A DNA stretch of 58,544 nt, taken from Methanobacteriaceae archaeon UBA349. Its GTDB lineage: Archaea > Methanobacteriota > Methanobacteria > Methanobacteriales > Methanobacteriaceae. The notes beneath the pieces were generated by a model. The model had not been told where the DNA came from, searched no databases, and saw only the letters and a program-made list of their open reading frames with translations. Location: assembly GCA_002509745.1 (NCBI GenBank), contig DAWK01000091.1, positions 415 through 58,958 on the forward strand. The letters run 5' to 3'. The translations under genes and the position numbers were made by a program. Within the stretch, counting starts at the first letter, position 1; each line of letters begins with the position of its first letter. This document shows, in pieces, positions 9,569 through 19,612 of this stretch.

Positions 9569-10048
9569 ATGCCAGAAAGTGATAAAATTGCTTATGTATC
9601 TGCAGCTGCAGGTATTATTCTTATTATTTATCCATATTTAGGTCCGGTTAACCTGAGTAAGATTTCTGGTTTGATTCTACTTGGCCTTTGTCTTTTAATC
9701 TTTTTCAGTGAATTTAAGGATACTAATTTTGAAAAAATTTCAAATGAAAGAATAAAAATGGCTTGGTTAGCTATAGTTGCACTTTCATTACTATTGGGGA
9801 TTTCGTTAATATATCAAATTTATGTTTTTGGACTATGGATTTTAATAGTTGGAATATTGCTTGGAGCATCAGGATATCTTATTTTTAAATCAGGATATTC
9901 TAATAAGTACCAAAAGGATCTTAGAAACATTTTATTGGTTTTGGGATTAATTTATATTTTAATGGGAGTTGGGATTATTAATCCTATGTATTTAGGCATT
10001 TTTATTGGCCTGGCACTTATTTATCATGCTTATCAACGTCAAAGATAG
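9569..10048 (+). CDS. Small membrane protein of unknown function
   Basis: A 159-residue hydrophobic protein with five or six predicted membrane helices and short loops; only the segment EFKDTNFEKISNERIKMAW is clearly hydrophilic. A strong AAGGAG ribosome-binding site at 9556-9561 supports the ATG. No motif points to a function. It converges with the small zinc-ribbon gene downstream and looks monocistronic. Confidence 0.55.
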   Translation: MPESDKIAYVSAAAGIILIIYPYLGPVNLSKISGLILLGLCLLIFFSEFKDTNFEKISNERIKMAWLAIVALSLLLGISLIYQIYVFGLWILIVGILLGASGYLIFKSGYSNKYQKDLRNILLVLGLIYILMGVGIINPMYLGIFIGLALIYHAYQRQR

Positions 10049-10176
10049 AAATAAAGAACTAATATGAGTAATATAGGAATTAAAATAGAAAAATAAAGAA
10101 TTAGAGAAAGAATAGAATTAATTAGGGCAATTAATTGCTATTTAAGCTATTTAAAAACTATTAAAATGAATTTAAA

Positions 10177-10371
10177 TCACATTTTACCATAAATTGTCAT
10201 CCCTACCCAAATAAGCACAAATGCAGCAAATAACACATAAATAATCTTTTTAGTTTTATTGACTTTATTCCGATTGTCAATTAAGATTTTTTCACATTTA
10301 TCTGAACAGGTTCTTTCTTCTAATGGTATGGGAGTTCCGCAAACGGAACAATGTCGATGTGGTTTGGTCAT
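10177..10371 (-). CDS. DUF2116-type zinc-ribbon membrane-anchored protein
   Basis: A 64-residue protein with an N-terminal zinc-ribbon-like site (HCSVCGTPIPLEERTCSDKC: C-x2-C, ten residues, C-x3-C) followed by a charged linker and a single C-terminal transmembrane helix (IIYVLFAAFVLIWVGMTIY). This is the usual layout of the archaeal DUF2116 family. The metal site should face the cytoplasm. A GAGGT ribosome-binding site precedes the ATG. The function of the family is unknown. Confidence 0.75.
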   Translation of the reverse strand: MTKPHRHCSVCGTPIPLEERTCSDKCEKILIDNRNKVNKTKKIIYVLFAAFVLIWVGMTIYGKM

Positions 10372-10463
10372 ATTTATACCTCTTTACTTATATTTATTAA
10401 ACTTTATTTGTTAATTAGAAAATATTTTAAATAAAATTTATTTAAAAAATATGTTTATTTTCA

Positions 10464-11138
10464 TTATTTTGGGATTATAACTGTTCCTATTTTTCCATTT
10501 AAAGCATTTAATAAGTTTTCAGGATAATTTCCATTAGCAATAACGGTTTTTATCCCAGATCGCTTTATCATTTGAATAGCAGTCATATCAAAAAATTCGT
10601 ATGTGCCGGCCTTTACATCCTTATCTGCCAAAAATTCCATCATCTTGGTGGCCGTAACATTTTTATGAAGCTGGGCATCCTGGTGTTTATTTGGATCTTT
10701 GTCATAAAGGCCATCTACAGATGTTAAATTTATTAAAAGATCTGCTTTCACAAATTCAGCTAGAATGGCACCTACGGCATCAGTGCTATGGGCTGGTTCA
10801 GTACCACCCATGACAACTATTCTGTCGCTGGTAGAATACTCTAGTGCTTGGTGGAAGTTCTCTGGAACTAAAGGATAAGCATCCTTACCAAGTGCCATAA
10901 TTAATAACTTGGCATTCAATCTGGTAACATCTATGCCAATATCATCACAATGTGCTTCACCACCATCTAGGTCTCGTGCTACTTTTATGTAATCTCTGGC
11001 CGGTTGGCCACCACCTACAACCACAAACATTTCATGCTGGTCTTTTAAAGAACCCAAAATTTCTGCATAATCTTCAAATTTCTGGTGGTCATATTCTTTT
11101 ATTATAATGGATCCGCCGATAGTTACTACAATTCTCAT
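10464..11138 (-). CDS. pyrH: Uridylate kinase (UMP kinase)
   Basis: A 224-residue archaeal PyrH of the amino-acid-kinase fold; it phosphorylates UMP to UDP with ATP. The start [12 protein letters not shown] holds the phosphate-binding glycines, [13 protein letters not shown] the second loop, and [14 protein letters not shown] and [14 protein letters not shown] are typical of the archaeal enzyme. The length is normal. Its ATG follows AGGCGATCATT. It is transcribed away from aRF1 across a 518-base gap. Confidence 0.93.
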   Translation of the reverse strand: MRIVVTIGGSIIIKEYDHQKFEDYAEILGSLKDQHEMFVVVGGGQPARDYIKVARDLDGGEAHCDDIGIDVTRLNAKLLIMALGKDAYPLVPENFHQALEYSTSDRIVVMGGTEPAHSTDAVGAILAEFVKADLLINLTSVDGLYDKDPNKHQDAQLHKNVTATKMMEFLADKDVKAGTYEFFDMTAIQMIKRSGIKTVIANGNYPENLLNALNGKIGTVIIPK

Positions 11139-11656
11139 AATGATCGCCTGGCTATTTTAAAGGCCTTAACTTTATTATTATTGAAAAATATAATTTATTA
11201 GTTAATTGTTTAAAGTGGTTCATAAAATGAAATTTAAATAAAATTTTTTTAAATTAAAACCAGTTATGAATCTTTAATCTATTTAAAATTTTAATCTATT
11301 TAAATATTTAATTTATTATATCATTATAATTATATTAGAAGTATAACTTTATACCCTTAAATAACATAGTTTATAACTGTTTATTTAAAATATATAAAAA
11401 AATATTGATATCAAATTTGCATAATTTACTATTGATACGCATTATTTTCTTATAATGCATAACTTAATAAAAAATTAAATAAAAAATATTTTTCATAAAT
11501 AAAAATTCACATTAGATTTATTTAATTTATTTAATCACAGATAATCTAACTAAATTAAGAATATTATTTAAAATAATTAAACAAATTTAAATAACTTTAT
11601 CAATTGAAATTTAATTTAATATTTAATATATTTTTTATAGATCAGGAGTGATTATA
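11139..11656. other. Long AT-rich divergent gap between pyrH and prf1
   Basis: This stretch of about 518 bases is extremely AT-rich and holds no reading frame with coding character. It must carry the promoters of both flanking genes, but so many TATA-like runs occur that I cannot choose one. No convincing RNA gene or long inverted repeat was seen. Confidence 0.35.
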
Positions 11657-12886
11657 TTGACTGAAATATCATCAAAAGATCTTTATGAATTTAAAAGAAC
11701 TTTAAAGGAGCTTGCCGATAAAAAAGGCAGAGGAACTGAACTTGTTTCAGTTTATATCCCACCAGACAAACAGGTCAGTGATGTTGCCAAGCACATGCGA
11801 GAAGAAATGAGTCAGAGTGCAAACATCAAGAGTAAATCAACCAAAAAAAATGTTCAATCTGCTATTGAAGTTATAATACAAAGATTGAGGCTGTTTCCAA
11901 AACCTCCTGAGCGTGGATTGGTGATGTTTGTAGGGATGATACCTAGAGGTGGCCCGGGCACAGAAAAAATGGAGACTTATGTTTTCGAGCCTCCAGAATC
12001 AATTCAAACCTATACCTATCACTGCAATTCCGAATTTTTCTTGGAACCTCTTCAAGATATGCTGGGGGACAAAGATGTCTATGGTCTGGCGGTTCTTGAC
12101 AGAAAAGAAGCTACAATAGCTGTTTTAAGGGGTAAAAGGATTGATATCATCAAAATTTTAACCAGCGGAGTACCAGGAAAGCATAAAGCCGGGGGTCAAT
12201 CTCAGAGAAGGTTTGACAGGGTTATTGAATTGGCAGCACACGAATTTTTGAAAAGAATAGGTGAACAAATCAATGATGCTTGGTTACCATTACCAGATTT
12301 AGATGGTGTTGTATTGGGTGGTCCGGGTCATACTAAGGAAGAATTCCTTAAAGGCGACTATATGAATCATGAAATAAAGAAAAAGGTAATAACCACTGTT
12401 GACACGTCATATACTGGTGAATTTGGTATTCGTGAGGTCATTGATAAATCAATGGATGTTTTAACTGAAATTGATGTAATGCGTGAAAAGAAGCTGGTTC
12501 AAAGGTTCTTGCATGAGCTGGTAAGTGATAATGGGCTGGCCTCTTATGGTGAGAAAGAAGTGAGACAGAATCTTCAAATGGGTGCTGTTGAAGTTCTTTT
12601 ATTGTCTGAAGACCTTAATTCTAAAAGAATAAGCTATGAATGTTCTGTTTGTGGTCATACTTCAGAATATACCACTAAAAATTCAGAATCTGAAGTTGAA
12701 AAAACATGTAATAGCTGCAATGAAAAAATGAAATTTGTAGAAAGCAAAGATGTCATTGATGACTTTGTTGAAATGTCAGAGGAAGTTGGGTCTGAAATAG
12801 AGATAGTATCTACTGAAACAGAAGAAGGAATGCAGCTGCTACGTGCTTTTGGTGGAATAGGTGCTGTTTTAAGATACCGGCCTTAA
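11657..12886 (+). CDS. prf1: Peptide chain release factor aRF1
   Basis: A class I archaeal release factor that recognises all three stop codons and triggers peptide release. The N-domain carries the NIKS decoding motif ([12 protein letters not shown]), the middle domain the catalytic GGQ ([14 protein letters not shown]), and the C-terminal part a zinc-ribbon-like insertion (CSVCGHTS ... CNSC). I place the start at the TTG at 11657, giving 409 residues and beginning [12 protein letters not shown]. An AGGAGTG box ends six bases before it, whereas the GTG at 11648 lies inside that box. Length and domain order are normal. Confidence 0.93.
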   Translation: MTEISSKDLYEFKRTLKELADKKGRGTELVSVYIPPDKQVSDVAKHMREEMSQSANIKSKSTKKNVQSAIEVIIQRLRLFPKPPERGLVMFVGMIPRGGPGTEKMETYVFEPPESIQTYTYHCNSEFFLEPLQDMLGDKDVYGLAVLDRKEATIAVLRGKRIDIIKILTSGVPGKHKAGGQSQRRFDRVIELAAHEFLKRIGEQINDAWLPLPDLDGVVLGGPGHTKEEFLKGDYMNHEIKKKVITTVDTSYTGEFGIREVIDKSMDVLTEIDVMREKKLVQRFLHELVSDNGLASYGEKEVRQNLQMGAVEVLLLSEDLNSKRISYECSVCGHTSEYTTKNSESEVEKTCNSCNEKMKFVESKDVIDDFVEMSEEVGSEIEIVSTETEEGMQLLRAFGGIGAVLRYRP

Positions 12887-13013
12887 TGGCCTTTAATTTT
12901 CATTTTTTTGAGTATTCTGTATTTATTAAATGATTTATAATTTTCATTGGAGTTTTATCTTGAAATTCTTTACTATTTTTTTAAGTTTTTATAATCTCCA
13001 TATTTCTTAGAAA

Positions 13014-13940
13014 TTAGCCTCCAAATAAAAATTTCATAAAAATCAATATTCCAGGATATAGTATGGCCTCTATATCTGCAATAAATGACTTATTTGACAA
13101 TTCTGCTGGATTCACATGGCCTACTTTCAGATAATGAGAGGTATATATATAAAAAAGTGTTAAAAATAAGGCAATTGGTGGTAAAACTTTTAAATACACT
13201 CCTATTATTAAAATACTTGAGGTTAATATATTAATTCCTTTTAAAAAGTTGATTGTATTTTTAATTCCTAAAACAGCAGGCATAGTTTTTAAGCCAGATT
13301 TTTTATCTGATTTTGTGTCTTTCAGGTCGAAAAATATAGTATTTACAATTACTTTAGAATAAATAAACAAAAATAAGAAAATAAAGCTCATATTAAAGGT
13401 TGATTTATGGTAAATAGCAATTAGAAATGTTCCCCAAGATCCCCAAATTAAAGCTATATAAAAATTTTTAAAGGCCGTAATTTTTTTAGTTATTCCCTTT
13501 AAAAATCCAGTATAAATGATTCCCATTATAAAAATGGTTATTACGAATACTATTATTGCAAAATTGAATACCCATATTAGTAAAATCCCCATTAGAGTAA
13601 GATAAAAAAGTGTTAATTGTTTACTTCTATTGGGGTCTAAAAAATTTGCTCTTTCAGGATTAGTTTTAGCATCATTTTCTAAATCTTCATGATAATCATG
13701 ACTATAAACAATTAATGGAAGCAAAAAAGAAATTAAAAGTATTCGGAAGTCTAAAGAAATATTTAAAATAAAACAAACAGTTAAATTAAGTGAAGGCCCC
13801 CATAACGCAGGTAAATATCCGCCATAAATAAACAATTTTTTTATAAATTCACATAATCTAACAAAAATTAATAGTGCTTTTTTTGGAGACAGGGATATTA
13901 AATTCCTGTCTCTATAAACTAACGGAACTTTATGTCTCAT
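13014..13940 (-). CDS. UbiA-family prenyltransferase-like membrane protein
   Basis: A 308-residue integral membrane protein with eight or nine helices and the two Asp-rich loops of the UbiA superfamily: SHDYHEDLENDAKTNPER near residue 80 and FFDLKDTKSDKKSG near residue 205. Such enzymes transfer isoprenoid chains to aromatic or glycerol-phosphate acceptors; in archaea they make membrane ether lipids or prenylated cofactors. The first motif departs from the usual NDxxD, so the acceptor is uncertain. The start codon has no upstream Shine-Dalgarno, which suggests a leaderless transcript. It is flanked by AT-rich gaps and appears monocistronic. Confidence 0.75.
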   Translation of the reverse strand: MRHKVPLVYRDRNLISLSPKKALLIFVRLCEFIKKLFIYGGYLPALWGPSLNLTVCFILNISLDFRILLISFLLPLIVYSHDYHEDLENDAKTNPERANFLDPNRSKQLTLFYLTLMGILLIWVFNFAIIVFVITIFIMGIIYTGFLKGITKKITAFKNFYIALIWGSWGTFLIAIYHKSTFNMSFIFLFLFIYSKVIVNTIFFDLKDTKSDKKSGLKTMPAVLGIKNTINFLKGINILTSSILIIGVYLKVLPPIALFLTLFYIYTSHYLKVGHVNPAELSNKSFIADIEAILYPGILIFMKFLFGG

Positions 13941-14161
13941 GTATTAATATTTTATTAAAATCACCAAAAGAACTTTTTTTATTGATTTAAGATACTATTA
14001 AAAAGTAATAATGTTATATTTAAAGTAGATAATACGCCAAATTTTTTATTTTTTGTTAAAAATCAATTAAAAGAGATTTATTTGTATTCTGGGCCTATTT
14101 TCAAAATAATAATAATAAAAAACTTAAATTAAAATTAAAAAATTTTTAATTTAAAAAAGGA

Positions 14162-14779
14162 TTATCCAAGGCGGCTGACTTGGATTAATGATTCAACAGG
14201 AACATCTGAAACTTGGGAAATTCCTTTTTTATCAATCAAGACGGTTACTGCAGTGGGGATAGCTCCTTGATCTTTAAGGACATTGATAACTTCTTTTATA
14301 GTGCGACCACTAGTAATAACATCATCGACGATTACTACTCTTTTACCACTCACTGAAGCAAAATTACTACTTATGGCACCTGCTGCATCTTCGCCTTTCC
14401 GGTGTTTAATTGGGTGAAAAACAGCAATTGATGTTTCTAGACCAGATTCCACATCCATGACATCAGCCATCATGGTGGCAAATGGTACTCCACTAACTGC
14501 AATTCCAACAACCACATCAGCTGTTCCATGCTTTAATGCCATATCGGCCATGGCCGCAGAAACATATCTTAAACGGGCAGAACTGCCACCTAAACTTTCC
14601 CAGTTAATTGCAAAGTCCACAGGGGCTTTTTCTTCTGATTCTCCCATTTTTTTACCAGTAGATTGTAGTGTTAGCCATCTTGCTGTGTCTTTAGAAACAT
14701 TCAGTTCGTCGGCGATTTCTCCTGTAGTAAAACCTCTGCTTCTCAGCTCATTAGCTTTTTTTATAAGTTCCTGATTCAT
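14162..14779 (-). CDS. gfcR: GfcR-type PRTase-like transcriptional regulator
   Basis: A 205-residue protein with an N-terminal helix-turn-helix (residues about 1-35, [20 protein letters not shown]) joined to a phosphoribosyltransferase-like domain containing the PRPP loop [13 protein letters not shown]. This is the archaeal family often annotated as orotate phosphoribosyltransferase-like. A haloarchaeal member, GfcR, activates glycolytic genes. In a methanogen the regulon is unknown; control by PRPP or a sugar phosphate is a reasonable guess. It follows the dehydrogenase gene after 46 bases and has its own GAGGG ribosome-binding site. Confidence 0.8.
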   Translation of the reverse strand: MNQELIKKANELRSRGFTTGEIADELNVSKDTARWLTLQSTGKKMGESEEKAPVDFAINWESLGGSSARLRYVSAAMADMALKHGTADVVVGIAVSGVPFATMMADVMDVESGLETSIAVFHPIKHRKGEDAAGAISSNFASVSGKRVVIVDDVITSGRTIKEVINVLKDQGAIPTAVTVLIDKKGISQVSDVPVESLIQVSRLG

Positions 14780-14825
14780 TTACAACCCTCACTGGTACTG
14801 GATATTATATATTATAATAAATTAA

Positions 14826-15779
14826 TTATTCTCCATTTAATTTAACAGGCCTATGCTCTCTTGAAGATTTCATAGCGGCCAAAACGGTTCTAAGAGCATA
14901 GATTCCATCGTCTCCTGTGATTTCAGGATCTTCATCATTAACAATTGATGAAAGGAATGATTTTATTTCTTCTTTTAATGGTTCTTCGTGTTTTATTTGA
15001 ACATCTTGAGCAAATTTTCCAAATACATCAATACTTTGATCAATGTAATCAATAGAAATTATTCCATCAGTTCCAGTAATTTCCAGTTCACGCCTTTTGT
15101 AAGGAGTTAACCAGTTTACTTCTAAAATACCAGTTATTCCGCTGTTAAATTTAGTCATGATTTCGGCATGATCTTCAAATTCACATCTTTCGAGTATACT
15201 ACCCATAGTTGCATAAACTTCTGCTACTGGCTCACTAAACAAGTAGTACATTACATCAAGATCATGAATCGCCAAATCAATAGTTACGCCCACGTCTTTA
15301 ATTCGGGGAGGGAATGGTCCTACTCTTTTAGCAGAGGCAGAAACTACATCTCCAATAACATCATTTTCAATGAGTTCTTTGGCTTTCTGAACAGCAGGAT
15401 TAAATCTTTCTACATGTCCGGTTCCTAATTTAACGCCTTTTTTCTTGGCGGCCTTAACCATTTCTTTGGCTTCATCCAGTGTAAAAGCAATTGGTTTTTC
15501 AACTAAAACATGTTTTCCATGTTCTATAGCATTCATTACTACATTATAATGGTGTGTAGTAGGAACGCAAACACTCACAACTTCTATTTCTGGCATTTCT
15601 AGAATATTTTCATAATCCACAAATCCTTGTGCATCATATTTTTTTGAAACTTTAGCTAAAGTTCCTTGTGTTATATCAGAAATAGCCATTAAATTGGCTT
15701 CTTCAAGGCGATAGTAAACTCTCGCATGGTTATATCCCATTGCACCTACGCCTATTACTCCCACATTAACTTTATTCAC
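14826..15779 (-). CDS. Gfo/Idh/MocA family dehydrogenase
   Basis: A 317-residue NAD(P)-dependent sugar dehydrogenase-type protein. The Rossmann start is VNVGVIGVGAMGYNHARVY, the conserved EKP is in HVLVEKPIAFTLDEA, and a DLAIHDLDVMYYL segment supplies the typical catalytic-region Asp/His. Methanogen relatives are often annotated as UDP-N-acetylglucosamine 3-dehydrogenase, which would link it to surface glycans, but that specificity cannot be read here. The GTG start overlaps the hemC stop (GTGA), with GGAGG upstream inside hemC, so translation is coupled. Confidence 0.82.
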   Translation of the reverse strand: MNKVNVGVIGVGAMGYNHARVYYRLEEANLMAISDITQGTLAKVSKKYDAQGFVDYENILEMPEIEVVSVCVPTTHHYNVVMNAIEHGKHVLVEKPIAFTLDEAKEMVKAAKKKGVKLGTGHVERFNPAVQKAKELIENDVIGDVVSASAKRVGPFPPRIKDVGVTIDLAIHDLDVMYYLFSEPVAEVYATMGSILERCEFEDHAEIMTKFNSGITGILEVNWLTPYKRRELEITGTDGIISIDYIDQSIDVFGKFAQDVQIKHEEPLKEEIKSFLSSIVNDEDPEITGDDGIYALRTVLAAMKSSREHRPVKLNGE

Positions 15780-16645
15780 ACATAATCCTCCATATGATTT
15801 GCAGCAATTAAACCTAATTCTTTGGCTTCTTTAATTGATCCATTTAAATTGATTTTTGATAAAATTTCGCCTTCCCTATTTAGAAGAACTGCATAAAGGT
15901 CTAGTTTACCATTATTTTCGCGCGCTATGGCACCTAATGGCCATTGACAGCCAATACCTAATTTTTCAAGCACGGTTTTTTCTGCAAGTACTTCTTGGAA
16001 AGATATATAATGATTTAATTTTTCAATGATGCTTCTTTTTGGACTATCTTTTCTGGTTATTACTGCCAGCGCCCCTTGTCCTGCAGGGGGAGTTAAATAT
16101 TCCAAAGAGAATCTATTTTTAATATTTTTTGTCAATCCCAGACGATTAAGGCCGGCTTCTGCCATCAAAGTAGCATCACATTCGCCTTCCATAACTTTTC
16201 TAATCCGAGTCTCTATATTTCCTCTTATAGGCTCTAACTTAAAATTCTTTTGGTGATAATTACAAAAAGCTTCTCTTCTCAGACTACTGGTTCCTAATTT
16301 TGAACCGGGAAGAAGTTCTTCCCAGCTTTTTTTGGAAACCAAGACTTCATTAGGTGATTCTCTGATGGGAACTGCTGCAATCACCAAATCCTGGTCTAAG
16401 TCGGTGGGAACATCTTTTAGGCTGTGAACAGCAAAATCGACTTTTTCGTCTAAAACCGCCCGATCAAGTTCTCTTGTAAAAAGCCCCTTAGAATCCATAT
16501 TGTAAAGTTGAGAATTGGTTATTTGATCCCCCATAGTTTTAATAATATGGGTTTCTATTTTCTCATTGCTTATTTTTGAAATTTCTTTGATAATATATTT
16601 AGTTTGCACTGTGGCAAGCATGCTCCCTCGAGTTCCTACGATCAA
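15776..16645 (-). CDS. hemC: Hydroxymethylbilane synthase (porphobilinogen deaminase)
   Basis: HemC joins four porphobilinogens into hydroxymethylbilane, the precursor of all tetrapyrroles, including F430, cobamides and sirohaem in methanogens. The catalytic Asp is in VDFAVHSLKDVPT, and the dipyrromethane-cofactor Cys is in LGIGCQWPLGA near residue 238. The RRE/R substrate-binding segment LGTSSLRREAF is also present. The start is TTG (MIVGTRGSMLA) with GGAG eight bases upstream. The length of 289 is usual. The downstream dehydrogenase overlaps by four bases. Confidence 0.95.
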   Translation of the reverse strand: MIVGTRGSMLATVQTKYIIKEISKISNEKIETHIIKTMGDQITNSQLYNMDSKGLFTRELDRAVLDEKVDFAVHSLKDVPTDLDQDLVIAAVPIRESPNEVLVSKKSWEELLPGSKLGTSSLRREAFCNYHQKNFKLEPIRGNIETRIRKVMEGECDATLMAEAGLNRLGLTKNIKNRFSLEYLTPPAGQGALAVITRKDSPKRSIIEKLNHYISFQEVLAEKTVLEKLGIGCQWPLGAIARENNGKLDLYAVLLNREGEILSKINLNGSIKEAKELGLIAANHMEDYV

Positions 16646-17004
16646 TGAATCATCTCCAAACTTATTACGGAGGATTTTTAATTTAATAATTATATAATTC
16701 TTATTTTATAAATTTATACTTTAAAAATGAATTTTAATCCAAAATAGTTTAATCTGCAAATATAATCTATCTTAAAATTTATTTACTAGATTTTTTTGTT
16801 TTCATTCTTAAATTTTTTTAATTCGATATTATAATATATAAAGTGATATCATGAATTAAGATTTTCATTATATAAAACCTTCATTCGAAAATTTTTGAAA
16901 ATATCTATTGAATTATAATGTATTCCAATTATATTAAATATTATATTAAATTTTTTCCAGATATCAGATATAATGAATATAAAATACTTATTTATTTATA
17001 CTAA
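16646..17004. other. AT-rich gap between hemC and cfbE
   Basis: No reading frame or structured element was recognised. On the reverse strand a TTTATAAAAT run near 16705-16715 could be the TATA box for hemC. Both flanking genes lie on the reverse strand, so the gap also holds the 3' end of cfbE. Confidence 0.3.
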
Positions 17005-18573
17005 TTACCGTTGCTTAAGATTTGAGTAATTTGAGCGATAAATGAAAACAATATTTTTTCTTCCATTATCAATAGCAAATTGGACTGCTTCTTGAGGATC
17101 AAAAAAGTGATAAGGATTATAATTCATATTTTCTTTAATTCCTAACCCTAATTCGTTGGTAAGTATTAAAGAAATCTTTTTTTCGGGAATACTATTTGAT
17201 GTATTATTATTTTTATTATAAAATATCTTTTCTAAAAGTTCAGCAGCTTTAATTTCATCTATTTCTTCGCAAGTTATTCCGTATTGTCCGCCTAGAATAA
17301 TGGCTGGGTTTTTCAGTTCCATAGTCATGTTAATCGCATGTTCTATGGCAGTGATATTTATACCGGGATTAATTTCTTCTATAATGTTTATTTTATCAAA
17401 TTTTTTTATAGAACTTCTTCCTTCCAATCCAGAAAAATTTTTCAGCCCTTCTTTAATGTTATTGGGGATCATCCCTAATGTTAAAGCACAACAAACAGCA
17501 GCCAGTACATTTTCAACCTGATATGGGGATGGAGCAAATGTTTCTACTGAAAAATCGCAATTTAAAACATCCCCATTAATTGTTTTCAAATTCCAGGTCT
17601 TTATTCCAATAATTGATTTTTTAAGTCCATATTCAATGTTGCTTAAGCATAAATTTGATTGGTCTGTTTTATTAAAACTGAAAGTGTTTAATCTATTTTT
17701 TAAATTACCATATTTCAAATGACCATAATATTCCATAAATGTGTCATATTCACAGCATATCATCTTGCTCTGGAATATTTGTTCTTTAGCTAAACTGGCC
17801 TTACTTTTTTTACCGGCAATTGGGTAGTCTTCAATTATGTTGGTTAATAACCCCACATCAGCCATTCCAGTAGCTCCTAATGAAGTTTCAAATATAGAAA
17901 TTCCATAATCATTATTTTCTGCCAATTTAATGGTTTCAATTATACTGGCAGGGGTTATGCTAATATTTTTTTTTAGAACAATTGATTCTGATATTATTTC
18001 ACTATTTTCAGATGGTTCACCATTTTCAAAGATTTCTGCCCCTAAACTACTCAGTATAAGTGGCCGGTATGGTGCAAAAATTTGTTTTAACATTCCTACT
18101 GTACTGGTTTTTCCTTTTACACCAGTAACTTCAATTATAGGAATTTCTTTGGAATTCCCATTTAAATTTAATGGATACTTTTCCTTTAAATTTTCTTCAA
18201 AATTGCTATTTTCAATTTTTAGTTTTTTCCAATTATCTAAAATTAATTTAATAGCTTGATGATGGGAAAAATCTGGTTTAATATTTAGCGGACAATGTAC
18301 TGGTGAAATGATTTTAATATCATCATCTGTTTGGAAATCCGGGTTATTTAAACTTAAAAATGATTTCAAATCGTCTTTACTTTCCAAATATTCGTTTTTT
18401 CTGAACCCAGAATTTATTAATCTGATTCCATTTTCCTGAAGAGTCTTTTTTTGCTTCGCGCTGGTGGTTTGGTAAATATCCCATACCCATACATCCTTAA
18501 AAATATCTAATTTTGCTATTTCTAAGGCGATAATCAATCCGCCATGAGTAAGGTCTATTATAAGAACATTCAT
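17005..18573 (-). CDS. cfbE: Coenzyme F430 synthase CfbE (Mur-ligase family)
   Basis: A Mur-ligase-like protein of about 522 residues. The ATP P-loop is VTGVKGKTSTVGML near residue 155, followed by the family's central ligase region (ISIFETSLGATGMADVGLLTN) and a C-terminal domain with LEGRSSIKKFDKINIIEE. CfbE carries out the last ATP-dependent ring-forming step to coenzyme F430, the nickel cofactor of methyl-coenzyme M reductase. Assignment rests on the methanogen setting, the domain order and the nearby hemC. I use the ATG at 18573, since GGTGA sits five bases upstream; a GTG at 18582 overlaps that box. Confidence 0.8.
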   Translation of the reverse strand: MNVLIIDLTHGGLIIALEIAKLDIFKDVWVWDIYQTTSAKQKKTLQENGIRLINSGFRKNEYLESKDDLKSFLSLNNPDFQTDDDIKIISPVHCPLNIKPDFSHHQAIKLILDNWKKLKIENSNFEENLKEKYPLNLNGNSKEIPIIEVTGVKGKTSTVGMLKQIFAPYRPLILSSLGAEIFENGEPSENSEIISESIVLKKNISITPASIIETIKLAENNDYGISIFETSLGATGMADVGLLTNIIEDYPIAGKKSKASLAKEQIFQSKMICCEYDTFMEYYGHLKYGNLKNRLNTFSFNKTDQSNLCLSNIEYGLKKSIIGIKTWNLKTINGDVLNCDFSVETFAPSPYQVENVLAAVCCALTLGMIPNNIKEGLKNFSGLEGRSSIKKFDKINIIEEINPGINITAIEHAINMTMELKNPAIILGGQYGITCEEIDEIKAAELLEKIFYNKNNNTSNSIPEKKISLILTNELGLGIKENMNYNPYHFFDPQEAVQFAIDNGRKNIVFIYRSNYSNLKQR

Positions 18574-18772
18574 TAAATTCACCAGGTAAATAAAATATTT
18601 GACAAATGATTTATTTAAAAATTAATTTGGATTAAAATGTTGATTAAAATTTGATTATTAATAATCGGTTCATATTTCAGCAATAAGTCTGTTATTTAGA
18701 TTTAAAGCTAATTTGATTTTATTTGGGGGAGTAATATAAACTTTAAAAAGTTTAATTAAAAGTTTAGAATTT

Positions 18773-19612
18773 TCATGAATTAATTCCGCCTTCAGTAAGT
18801 TTTTCCCTGACTTTTTTGTAAAAGTCTTTATTAAGCCTCACAAAATAAGCTTTGGTGTCTGATTTTTTGAATAACAGTTCTTCCGGATAATTGAATTCTT
18901 CTTCAAATTGCCCATCTATTACAGCAATTGCTTTTTTTCCTTCTCTTAACAACTTTACTTTTATCTCACTTTCGTTGGAAACTACAATTGGTCGCGCACC
19001 AAGCTTAAATGGGCATATGGGAACAATAAGGAACGCTTCAACTCGAGGATCTACTATGGGCCCTCCTGCTGACATAGAATAAGCTGTAGATCCGCTGGGA
19101 GTGGCGACTATAAGGCCATCAGCTCTTAATTCTTCTACAACTTCTTCGTCAACAGATATTTCTATATGTAGCATCTTAGCAGGTTTTTTGGTCATCATAA
19201 CTACTTCATTAAGGGCCGAAGGTAATTCATTTCCATGATAAACTCTTAGAAGTGTTCTCTCTTCAATAAAATAATTTCCAGATAATACTTCTTCCAAGGC
19301 AGTGAATGTGTTTTCAGGATCTATTTCTGTTAAAAATCCAACAGTACCTAAATTTATTCCCAAGATGGGTATTTTTTTACCATTAACCAAATTTTGGGTC
19401 CTTAATATGGTTCCATCGCCCCCAATGGCTATTATCATGTCTGCTTGCATATCTTGAATTTCCACACCCATTTCTTTAAATTCGTTGATTTCTTTTATGA
19501 GCGAAGAATCTATGGAAACTTTGATATCTTTGTTCAAAAGAAATTTAACTATTTCTTTAACTAATTCGACTGATTTTGGGATGTCTAAACGGGCCACAAT
19601 TCCAATATGCAT
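18773..19612 (-). CDS. nadK: NAD kinase
   Basis: A 279-residue ATP/polyphosphate-type NAD kinase making NADP. Diagnostic motifs are IIAIGGDGTILRTQNLV, GINLGTVGFLTE and GLIVATPSGSTAYSMSAGGP. The ATG at 19612 follows the stop codon of the phosphatase gene with no gap and in the same frame, so the two frames differ only by one TAG codon. Methanocaldococcus jannaschii has these two activities fused in one protein (MJ0917, NADP phosphatase/NAD kinase), which supports a joint role in setting the NAD/NADP balance. Confidence 0.95.
   Translation of the reverse strand: MHIGIVARLDIPKSVELVKEIVKFLLNKDIKVSIDSSLIKEINEFKEMGVEIQDMQADMIIAIGGDGTILRTQNLVNGKKIPILGINLGTVGFLTEIDPENTFTALEEVLSGNYFIEERTLLRVYHGNELPSALNEVVMMTKKPAKMLHIEISVDEEVVEELRADGLIVATPSGSTAYSMSAGGPIVDPRVEAFLIVPICPFKLGARPIVVSNESEIKVKLLREGKKAIAVIDGQFEEEFNYPEELLFKKSDTKAYFVRLNKDFYKKVREKLTEGGINS

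Noticed and set aside
14457..14774. Open frame of about 105 codons on the strand opposite gfcR
   Set aside because: It lies wholly within a well-supported gene, has no ribosome-binding site, and reads as the mirror of gfcR codons. The same applies to the other frames opposite ade, tldD, hisA and wecB.
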